Source of the DNA: Clostridium sp. SY8519
GTDB lineage: Bacteria; Bacillota; Clostridia; Lachnospirales; Lachnospiraceae
Direction of reading: 5' to 3'
DNA: 64,000 nt
NCBI RefSeq assembly: GCF_000270305.1
Contig: NC_015737.1
Location: 2,170,501 to 2,234,500 of the forward strand
The notes under the pieces are model-generated. The model was not told where the DNA came from and searched no databases. It saw only the letters and a list, made by a program, of their open reading frames with translations. This document shows positions 58,601-64,000 of the stretch, piece after piece; the stretch's first letter is position 1; each line of letters begins with the position of its first letter. The translations under genes and the position numbers were made by a program.

Positions 58601-59206
58601 ATCACCGAAGGCTTTTTTTGATTCGTTCTTTGCTTCTTCAAATTCCTGAGCAAGGGAATCCAGATCATTGACGATACGCATGCCGCGTCCGCCGCCGCCG
58701 TTGGAAGCTTTCAGCATAATGGGAAAACCGACCTGCTGCGCAATTTCCCGGGCTTCCTCATAGGTCTTGATGGAATGGTCGACACCGGGAATAATCGGTA
58801 CTTTTGCGTCGATGGCCATCTGCTTGGAAGAGATCTTGTCTCCCATAGCGTTCATGATTTTGCTGGACGGACCGATGAATACAATGCCATTCTGCTCGCA
58901 GGCATCGACAAAGTCAGGATTCTCTGACAGGAAGCCGTAGCCGGGATGAATAGCGTCAACGTTGTTAGCCAACGCAATCTTAATGATCGTGTCGATATCA
59001 AGATATGCGTCGATAGGACCTTTCTCAGGGCTCAGCGGGAAAGATTCGTCAGCTTTGGAACGGAACATCGCGTAGCGATCCTCCTTGGAATAGATGCTGA
59101 CCGTGGTGATTCCGAGCTCGGACAGGGCACGGAAGACACGAATCGCGATTTCGCCGCGGTTTGCTACCATAACCTTTTTGAAAGGCTTGATTTTAACCTC
59201 ACTCAT
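55700..59206 (-). CDS. pyc: Pyruvate carboxylase, 1168 aa
   Basis: It carboxylates pyruvate to oxaloacetate with biotin. The biotin carboxylase domain covers residues 1-~450 (VMVANRGEIAIRVFRAL, ATP-grasp loop ASNGGGGRGMR). The carboxyltransferase TIM barrel follows (TDTTMRDAQQSLMATRMR, metal site HLHTHDSTGNG) to about 1000, and then the carboxylase-like PYC_OADA domain. The biotinyl domain at the C-terminus carries EAMKMETT. The start is at 59206 with AAGGAG upstream; the frame reaches 59374 without support. A promoter lies at 59310. It feeds oxaloacetate to the aspartate family pathway. Confidence 0.96.
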   Translation of the reverse strand: MSEVKIKPFKKVMVANRGEIAIRVFRALSELGITTVSIYSKEDRYAMFRSKADESFPLSPEKGPIDAYLDIDTIIKIALANNVDAIHPGYGFLSENPDFVDACEQNGIVFIGPSSKIMNAMGDKISSKQMAIDAKVPIIPGVDHSIKTYEEAREIAQQVGFPIMLKASNGGGGRGMRIVNDLDSLAQEFEEAKNESKKAFGDDKIFIEKYLRGPKHVEVQVLGDNYGNVVHLFDRDCSVQRRHQKVVEYAPAFSLPDETRQIIFDSAIRLCKAVNYRNAGTCEFLVDEDNNPYFIEMNPRIQVEHTVSEEITGIDLVASQILIAMGYPLDSPEVNIPNQESIKANGYSIQTRVTTEDPANNFLPDTGTITVYRSGSGQGIRLDGGNAYTSSVVSPFYDSLLVKVVSHARTFDVAIRKSLRALTEMRIRGVKTNIPFLVNVLNHPVFQEGKCYTTFIEETPELFKLTKSQDRATKIIEFIGDKILNESAGNKGTFENRVLPKLDRSKPVYGMRDEFLKLGPKGLMQKILKDDKLYVTDTTMRDAQQSLMATRMRSKDLCGAAYATNAFMRNAFSVEAWGGATFDTAYRFLKESPWTRLQLLRERMPNTLIQMLLRASNAVGYSNYPDNVVSEFIRISAEQGIDVFRIFDSLNWVENMKMPIEEALKTGKIVEGTICYTGDVISPNETKYTLDYYVEHAKQLEALGIHSLAIKDMAGLLRPTAAKELITTLKSELHIPIHLHTHDSTGNGVSTVLMAAEAGCDIVDLAIESMSSLTSQPSMNAVVESLRGTKRDTGLDFEELDELSRYYGHVRKVYAGFESDMKSPNAEIYKYEIPGGQYSNLQAQVASMGSADEFEQIKSLYKDANDLLGNIVKVTPTSKAVGDLAIFMYKNNLTKDNILTEGAGLSYPDSVVSYFQGMMGQPYGGFPKELQKIVLKDIEPLTDRPGKHLKPVDFEAIKKMLIEKYHFEDKPDDVMEMKAISYALYPKVYEDYLEHVEMFNDVTRLESHVYFFGLRKGEETYLKIGEGKELLIKYLEASDADKDGYRNLMFLVNGSMRTVRILDKKLEVKTDNKLKADKNNPQHLGSSIPGTVGKVLVKEGQKVTKNMALLTVEAMKMETTVVSKVDGTVDKLYVKPGDSVHQDDLLISFHLAGSTAIKEEEAEEAQEK

Positions 59207-59309
59207 GACATACTCCTTAAAGTTAATTTTGTTGACAATTATTTTCCGTGAATGGAAAATATTCCCCAATAGTAAATCAGCAATTCCGATAGCATTGCCA
59301 ATAACCATA

Positions 59310-59338
59310 ATTATATGAAATTGTAAAGAGAATTGCAA
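59310..59338 (-). promoter_or_regulatory. Promoter of pyc
   Basis: On the minus strand TTGCAA (59338-59333), 17 bp, TATAAT (59315-59310). The ~100-nt leader contains a perfect dyad ATTTTCC-N6-GGAAAAT (59241-59260). Confidence 0.75.
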
Positions 59339-59424
59339 GCGAAACAGAAAGAAGATGTACGGATTTTTGTACAAAAAAGATACACGATTCTTAGTTGTGA
59401 TAAAACGTTAAAGTGAAAAAGCGC

Positions 59425-60702
59425 TCAGCGGTAAATCAGCGGATGGCGGAAATCATTCAGACAGGGCCTGCCGGTTTTCCGGGTCAGAGCCGAGTGGTAG
59501 ACAGCGGAAGCGGTCAGGTCGTTCTGCAGCAGGCGGGAGGCAGCGGGAGACAACTGCTTAAATCCGGCGCGAACAGAAGTGATGACAGGGACGGAGGACT
59601 GTCGGTTCAGGGAAGCGAGAAGCGGGGAGGCGGCGCGGCGGAATCCGAGAATTCTTGCGTAGGGAGCATAGTTCTGTTCCTGAAACAGTTCAAAGAGCTC
59701 TGTGTCGATGCCCAGCAGGATCTGCGTCAGATAACGGTTGACAGCGGTAAGGGTCCGGTTCCTGGTTTTTAGGGCTTGGGCGAACGACGGCCAGTCCGTA
59801 TAGGTTTCCAGGAGCGCACACAGGCGCTCTGCCAGGCGGGGCTCCCGGGAGAAACGGCGGGGCAGATCTGCCTGTCGGGTAAGCAGCGCGTACTGCAGCA
59901 GATGGGAAAAGTCTCCGGCAGTTACGGTTTGATGGGTGGATACGGCCCGGCGCAGCAACTTTTCGGCTGGGGGCGGCATGAGGGAGGACCATACGGAAGA
60001 ATCTGCGGAATCCGACAGGAGCTGGCGGATCGCGGCGGCGGAGGCGGTGTTTCCGCTGACGGAGGTGCTGTGATAGCCGGGGCCTTTGCGCGGGATCATA
60101 CAGGGCTTCATAGAGTCGGCAGAATGTCCGCCGCTGCTGCGCATCAGGGCTTTGAGGTATTCCAGCGCCAGGATGTTGTTCGGGGCTTTCAGCAGGTCAG
60201 ACAGCTCCTGCTTTGTGCATGAAATCCCGGCGGAGACGGCAAAGTCCGCCCGCAGGGCTTCCGCCCGTGCCCGGGGAAAGGTCATGCCCTGTCTGAGCCC
60301 CTCTGCCAGTGCCAGGCGGAAGGTATGGCTTTCCTTATATAAATGCTCTGCGCACAGAAGCAGCAGTTCCTGCTCCCGGGGCGTGCCCGCTTCACAGCCG
60401 AAACTGACAAAATCTGCAATTCCCAGGGCCTCCAGCAGCCGGATGCCGCTTTCGGCAAAGGTTTCCGCGCTGGAGACGGCGCCTGCTGCTGGCAACTCCA
60501 GCACAAGGTCCGCGCCGCACTGCAGTGCCATGTCCGCCCGGGTGTATTTGTCTAAAAGGGCGGGCGCGCCCCGCTGCACGAAATCCCCGCTGATCACGGC
60601 GATGATATAATCCGCGCCGGTTTTTCTGCGGGTTTCGGCGATGTGGTAGGCATGTCCGTTATGAAAGGGATTGTATTCGGCTATGATTCCTGTGACGGTC
60701 AT
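59425..60702 (-). CDS. tmcAL: tRNA(Met) cytidine acetate ligase TmcAL, 425 aa
   Basis: GIIAEYNPFHNGHAYHIAETRR is the nucleotidyltransferase HxGH-type motif at the N-terminus. VISGDFVQRGAPALLDKYTRADMAL and FVSFGCEAG complete the family pattern, and the length fits. TmcAL forms acetyl-AMP from acetate and ATP and acetylates the wobble cytidine of elongator tRNA-Met. GGAG lies close before the ATG at 60702. It is divergent from acetate kinase. Confidence 0.92.
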   Translation of the reverse strand: MTVTGIIAEYNPFHNGHAYHIAETRRKTGADYIIAVISGDFVQRGAPALLDKYTRADMALQCGADLVLELPAAGAVSSAETFAESGIRLLEALGIADFVSFGCEAGTPREQELLLLCAEHLYKESHTFRLALAEGLRQGMTFPRARAEALRADFAVSAGISCTKQELSDLLKAPNNILALEYLKALMRSSGGHSADSMKPCMIPRKGPGYHSTSVSGNTASAAAIRQLLSDSADSSVWSSLMPPPAEKLLRRAVSTHQTVTAGDFSHLLQYALLTRQADLPRRFSREPRLAERLCALLETYTDWPSFAQALKTRNRTLTAVNRYLTQILLGIDTELFELFQEQNYAPYARILGFRRAASPLLASLNRQSSVPVITSVRAGFKQLSPAASRLLQNDLTASAVYHSALTRKTGRPCLNDFRHPLIYR

Positions 60703-60813
60703 TTCTGGCTCCGCTTCTGCAAGTGATGGGGTATCACTGTTGATTATAAAGGGGAAAGAAGGAAAAAAACAGATTTTTTTCCAGAACCATCCGGAGAATC
60801 GGGGGAATACTCC

Positions 60814-60841
60814 TTGCGAATATCCGAAATACGTATATAAT
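60814..60841 (+). promoter_or_regulatory. Promoter of ackA
   Basis: TTGCGA (60814-60819), 16 bp, TATAAT (60836-60841). Confidence 0.7.
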
Positions 60842-60894
60842 ATTTATGTATGTGTTTTCACATTTTCACAAAGAGAGAAGGGAGTAATACACGA

Positions 60895-62085
60895 ATGAAA
60901 GTATTAGTAATCAACTGCGGAAGCTCATCACTGAAATATCAGCTGATCGATTCCGAAACAGAAGCTGTTCTGGCAAAGGGGCTCTGCGAGCGTATCGGAA
61001 TTGACGGCGCGCTTACTTATCAGAAAGCAGGAGAAGAAAAGGAAAAATCCACCCCTGCCATGCCGACACATAAGGAAGCGATTCAGCTGGTGCTGGATGC
61101 CCTGGTGAACCCGAAAACAGGCGCCATCAAGGATCTGAGCGAAGTAGAGGCAGTTGGACATCGTATCGTGCATGGCGGCGAGAAATTCGCGTCCTCCGCA
61201 GTCATTAACGAAGAGATGATCAAAGCAGTTGAAGAGTGCAACGACCTGGCTCCGCTGCACAATCCGGCAAACCTGATCGGTATCCGCGCATGCCAGGAAC
61301 TGATGCCGGGCGTACCGATGGTAGGCGTATTTGATACCGCTTTCCATCAGACCATGCCGGAAAAAGCATATCTTTACGGACTTCCATACGAGTATTACGA
61401 AAAATATAAAGTAAGAAGATATGGCTTCCACGGAACCAGCCACAGCTTCGTTTCCAAACATTTCGCAGAGTTTGCAGGACTGGATCTGAATCATTCCAAG
61501 ATCATCGTGGCTCATCTGGGCAACGGCGCTTCTGTCAGCGCAGTCGTAGACGGCAAGTGCGTAGATACTTCCATGGGTCTTACTCCGCTGGAAGGTCTGG
61601 TTATGGGTACCCGTTCCGGTGATATCGATCCGGCAATCATGGAATTCATCGCAAACAAAGAAAATCTGGACATCGCCGGCGTTATGAACGTACTGAACAA
61701 AAAATCCGGCGTACAGGGAATTTCCAAAGTGTCTTCTGATTTCCGTGATCTGGAAGAAGGCATGGAAGCCGGCAACAAGCTCTGCGCAGCAGCCATTGAA
61801 GTGTTCAGCTACCGCGTGGCAAAATACATCGGCGCCTATGTGGCAGCCATGAACGGCGTGGACGGAATCGCCTTCACCGCAGGCATCGGCGAGAATGCTC
61901 CGCTGGTACGCGAAAAAGTAGTTTCCTATCTGGGTTATCTGGGCATCACGCTGGATCAGGAGGCAAACGGACACAGAGGAGAAGATCTGATGATCTCCAC
62001 AGCGGATTCCAAAGTGAAAGTCGCTATTATTCCTACCAACGAAGAACTTGCAATCTGCCGTGAGACGGCTGCCCTGGTAAAATAA
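60895..62085 (+). CDS. ackA: Acetate kinase, 396 aa
   Basis: VLVINCGSSSLKYQLID at the N-terminus, VGHRIVHGGEKF, FDTAFHQTMPE, HLGNGASVSAV and the C-terminal FTAGIGENAPLVRE are the acetate kinase signatures. It makes ATP from acetyl phosphate in fermentation. The ATG at 60895 has AAGGGAG upstream; a longer frame from 60850 is unsupported. No phosphotransacetylase gene is adjacent, unlike many clostridia. Confidence 0.97.
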   Translation: MKVLVINCGSSSLKYQLIDSETEAVLAKGLCERIGIDGALTYQKAGEEKEKSTPAMPTHKEAIQLVLDALVNPKTGAIKDLSEVEAVGHRIVHGGEKFASSAVINEEMIKAVEECNDLAPLHNPANLIGIRACQELMPGVPMVGVFDTAFHQTMPEKAYLYGLPYEYYEKYKVRRYGFHGTSHSFVSKHFAEFAGLDLNHSKIIVAHLGNGASVSAVVDGKCVDTSMGLTPLEGLVMGTRSGDIDPAIMEFIANKENLDIAGVMNVLNKKSGVQGISKVSSDFRDLEEGMEAGNKLCAAAIEVFSYRVAKYIGAYVAAMNGVDGIAFTAGIGENAPLVREKVVSYLGYLGITLDQEANGHRGEDLMISTADSKVKVAIIPTNEELAICRETAALVK

Positions 62086-62142
62086 TCTGCCGGATTTCCG
62101 CAATTACCGGAAAGATCCGAAAAGATTCCTGCATACAGGCTA

Positions 62143-62171
62143 TTGACATTTGGTCTGCAGTTCTGTATAAT
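62143..62171 (+). promoter_or_regulatory. Consensus promoter of rpmF
   Basis: TTGACA (62143-62148), 17 bp, TATAAT (62166-62171): a perfect sigma-A consensus. Confidence 0.92.
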
Positions 62172-62224
62172 TGTCAGCGTGTCTTATGAAATTTACGCAA
62201 GTTTATATATAGGAGGTGTTTCAC

Positions 62225-62404
62225 ATGTCTATTTGTCCAAAGAATAAATCTTCCAAAGGAAGACGTGACAGAAGAAGAGCGAACTGGAAGATGAGCGCTC
62301 CGACACTGGTTAAATGCAGCAAATGCGGCGAACTGATGGTTCCCCACCGTGTCTGCAAAAACTGCGGTTCTTATAACAAACGTGAGATCATCTCCGTTGA
62401 TTAA
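62225..62404 (+). CDS. rpmF: 50S ribosomal protein L32, 59 aa
   Basis: The basic N-terminus CPKNKSSKGRRDRRRANWKM and two zinc-ribbon pairs (CSKCG and CKNCG) identify L32 of the zinc-binding type. AGGAGG lies 8 bp before the ATG at 62225. The usual upstream partner YceD/DUF177 is absent, and acetate kinase precedes instead. It has its own strong promoter and terminator. Confidence 0.96.
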   Translation: MSICPKNKSSKGRRDRRRANWKMSAPTLVKCSKCGELMVPHRVCKNCGSYNKREIISVD

Positions 62405-62421
62405 TTGAATGAAGTAAACTG

Positions 62422-62455
62422 GAGGAGGCTGTCAAATCTGACAGCCTCCTTTTGT
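62422..62455 (+). terminator. Terminator after rpmF
   Basis: GGAGGCTGTCA-AATC-TGACAGCCTCC followed by TTTT. Confidence 0.92.
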
Positions 62456-62529
62456 GCGTCTGGAAGTATCAGACATTTTTGCGTTTTTTAACAAAATGAA
62501 CGACAGTTTTGTGTTAAAATGATAAAAAC

Positions 62530-62570
62530 GGCTGAAAGACAGGGGATGCGTCACGAAAAACCTGTCAGCC
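62530..62570 (+). promoter_or_regulatory. Structured leader upstream of the mrp operon
   Basis: GGCTGA-(AAGA)-CAGG pairs with CCTGTCAGCC around a 17-nt loop (GGATGCGTCACGAAAAA). It lies about 60 nt before mrpE and just after an AT-rich dyad (TTTTAACAAAA … TTTTGTGTTAAAA). It may be an RNA regulatory element or a protein site. I cannot match it to a known riboswitch. Confidence 0.35.
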
Positions 62571-62630
62571 TAAGAAATTTTACTATCAGTAACAGACAAA
62601 TCATCAACATAAGACCGGGGGAGGATTTTA

Positions 62631-63176
62631 TTGTTTGCAAAATGGTTTCGCCTATCGTTACTCTTATTTGTCATCTGGTTTTTGCTGTCCGGACGGACGG
62701 AAGCCAGGTTTCTGATCACGGGGGCTGTCTGCGCGGCGGTTATCGCATTCTGCTGCGTGCCTATGCTCCATACGGTCTATCGGGGAAAACGGTATTATCT
62801 GCTGGATATCGACCTGCTTCGTTTTCTTCCGTATTTTTTCTGGTTATACAAAGAAATATTTTTTTCATCCCTGGATGTCATGGGGACGGTCCTTGCGCCG
62901 AAGAAACGGATCCATTCCCAGCTGATCCGGTTTCACTGTGATCTGGAAGCGCCGGGAGCCGTGGTTTTGTTTATCAATTCCATTATTCTGACACCCGGTA
63001 CCGTGACGATCGATGTTACGGATGAAAATGATTTTATTGTCAACGCGCTGACCGATCATGCGGCGGAGGGACTTCTGAGCGGTGTCATGCAGCAGAAAAT
63101 TGCCCGGGTCTTTCATGAGGATCTGAAGCAAAACCGCATGAAATACAGGGAAACAGGGGGACAGGCTGATGTTTGA
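62631..63176 (+). CDS. mrpE: Na+/H+ antiporter subunit MrpE/MnhE, 181 aa
   Basis: Two to three N-terminal membrane segments (FRLSLLLFVIWFLLSG…ITGAVCAAVIAF) are followed by the cytosolic MnhE domain with the conserved INSIILTPGTVTIDV. The protein is part of the multi-subunit Mrp cation/proton antiporter. The start is TTG at 62631, after GGGGGAGG. It overlaps mrpF by 8 bp, so the genes are coupled. In anaerobes such clusters may instead belong to membrane-bound hydrogenase-like complexes. Confidence 0.9.
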   Translation: MFAKWFRLSLLLFVIWFLLSGRTEARFLITGAVCAAVIAFCCVPMLHTVYRGKRYYLLDIDLLRFLPYFFWLYKEIFFSSLDVMGTVLAPKKRIHSQLIRFHCDLEAPGAVVLFINSIILTPGTVTIDVTDENDFIVNALTDHAAEGLLSGVMQQKIARVFHEDLKQNRMKYRETGGQADV

Positions 63177-63444
63177 ACGAGTGATATTTCTTATTTTTTC
63201 CATTGGATTTCTGATTCTGATTGCCATGATGCTGGTCCGTGTGTTCCGCGGGCCGGGGATTTATGACCGGCTCAACGGAATCTTCGTAATCGGGACAGAT
63301 ATTATTATTCTTCTGCTTCTGGTGGGATTCGCGGACGGCCGTCTGGATATGTATGTGGATATCGCGCTGTCTTACGCGATTCTCGGATTTGTCAGCACGA
63401 TTGTAGTTGCCCGGTTTATCGGCAGAAAGGATAAGGAAAAATGA
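63169..63444 (+). CDS. mrpF: Na+/H+ antiporter subunit MrpF, 91 aa
   Basis: Three hydrophobic segments carry the MrpF motif VRVFRGPGIYDRLNGIFVIGTD in the first loop and IALSYAILGFVSTIVVARF at the end. The length of 91 aa is standard. It overlaps mrpE by 8 bp and mrpG by 4 bp. Confidence 0.92.
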   Translation: MFERVIFLIFSIGFLILIAMMLVRVFRGPGIYDRLNGIFVIGTDIIILLLLVGFADGRLDMYVDIALSYAILGFVSTIVVARFIGRKDKEK

Positions 63445-63803
63445 TCAGGGATATTATCACGGTACTTCTGTTTTCTTCCGGATTTCTGTGCACGCTGCTT
63501 TCTGCTGTGGGCGTGCTGCGGTTTCCTACATTTCTGCAGAGACTCCATGCTTCCGGCGTGGGGGAAACCATGGGTATTACCCTGTTTGCCGCAGGATTCA
63601 TCGTACATGCGGGAGCAACGCAGGTGTCTGTCAAGATCGTGCTGATTGTGCTGGCCATGCTGCTGGTGAATCCGGTGGGCACGCATCTGATCGGCAAGGC
63701 GGAACTCCACAGCGGGCTGCTGGATCATGTAAAGATCCGGGATGAGGAACTGCAGATCCCGGATGCGCAGGAGCAGCCGCCGGAGAAGAAAGGGGGACAC
63801 TGA
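63441..63803 (+). CDS. mrpG: Na+/H+ antiporter subunit MrpG, 120 aa
   Basis: The typical MrpG pattern is present: a first membrane helix, AVGVLRFPTFLQRLHASGVGETMGITLF, and two more helices ending in NPVGTHLIGKAELHSG. The C-terminus is polar. It overlaps mrpF by 4 bp (ATGA), and the next gene begins at its stop codon. Confidence 0.92.
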   Translation: MIRDIITVLLFSSGFLCTLLSAVGVLRFPTFLQRLHASGVGETMGITLFAAGFIVHAGATQVSVKIVLIVLAMLLVNPVGTHLIGKAELHSGLLDHVKIRDEELQIPDAQEQPPEKKGGH

Positions 63804-64000
63804 TGCAGATTTTATCAGCGGAAGCGCTGCTGCTTCTGTTTCTTATCGCGATTACACTGGTGATTATTTTTGTGAAAGATATGCTGGCAGTTATGGTGAT
63901 TTACTGTGCCTTCAGTTTCTGCGCCATGGTGCTGTATATTTTTTCCGGGGCGCCGGATGTGGCCTTTACAGAGGCGGTGATCGGTGTGATTTCGACGCTG
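63803..64000 (+). CDS. DUF4040 (MbhD/MrpB N-terminal-like) subunit, partial
   Basis: The first 66 residues are visible before the window ends: two hydrophobic segments and the motif SGAPDVAFTEAVIGV, which is conserved in the MbhD-like DUF4040 domain found before MrpB in archaeal and clostridial antiporter clusters. The start ATG overlaps the mrpG stop by 1 bp (TGATG). The rest of the operon (B, C, D, A subunits) is expected to the right. Confidence 0.85.
   Translation, partial: MQILSAEALLLLFLIAITLVIIFVKDMLAVMVIYCAFSFCAMVLYIFSGAPDVAFTEAVIGVISTL

Overview
The window looks like a chromosome segment from a strictly anaerobic gut Firmicute of the Lachnospiraceae type. The evidence is a ferredoxin-based redox set (four-subunit 2-oxoacid:ferredoxin oxidoreductase, a NuoEF/GltD-like flavin complex, rubrerythrin), acetate kinase, an Mrp antiporter, clostridial-style housekeeping genes, strong AGGAGG ribosome binding sites and sigma-A promoters with 17-bp spacers. 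A phloretin hydrolase-like gene and a large ene-reductase resembling flavanone-cleaving reductases point to a flavonoid degrader, in the style of Eubacterium ramulus or Catenibacillus. The species assignment is inference.

Layout. 1-3100 is AT-richer accessory DNA: a broken nucleoid-associated-protein gene, small orphan genes, a frameshifted orphan gene, a two-repeat type I-E-like CRISPR remnant without cas genes, and a 56-residue membrane protein. 3130-16900 is metabolic: radical SAM protein, phloretin hydrolase, LysR regulator, MFS transporter, SulP transporter, rubrerythrin, cobaltochelatase CbiK, two tRNAs, the ene-reductase, an orphan gene and a metallo-beta-lactamase-fold protein. 17000-31040 holds phosphate uptake (DUF47-Pit), dapA, a HAD phosphatase, a nitroreductase, aspartokinase, adenine deaminase with a purine permease, a pseudouridine synthase whose reading frame is broken in an A-run, a membrane protein, an ABC-F ATPase and pheA. 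31100-35100 holds a second LysR gene, an LVIVD beta-propeller protein and lysA. 35200-44700 holds a tRNA-Leu, a BlaI-like repressor, the 2-oxoacid oxidoreductase operon with a third LysR gene, and the three-gene complex that resembles Sporomusa-type (Stn) transhydrogenase. 44800-64000 is mostly housekeeping: a trigger-factor-like chaperone, aminopeptidase P, polA, coaE, a WalJ-like protein, ACT plus DUF711, split purine genes, pyruvate carboxylase, tmcAL, ackA, rpmF, and the start of an mrp operon that runs off the right edge.

Main observation. The promoters of the phloretin hydrolase, the adjacent MFS transporter and the distant LVIVD-repeat protein share one architecture: a TTTATAAC-N5/6-GTTATAA-like dyad starting 39-40 bp upstream of the -35 box, followed by a related ATTTGAC-type -35. 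This links the uncharacterised, His-rich LVIVD propeller, about 26 kb away, to flavonoid/phloroglucinol use, and it is the best candidate here for an undescribed catabolic component. Two genes (rsuA-like and an orphan) each need one extra A in an A6 run to read through. In rsuA this creates an in-phase A AAA AAG heptamer followed by a small hairpin.
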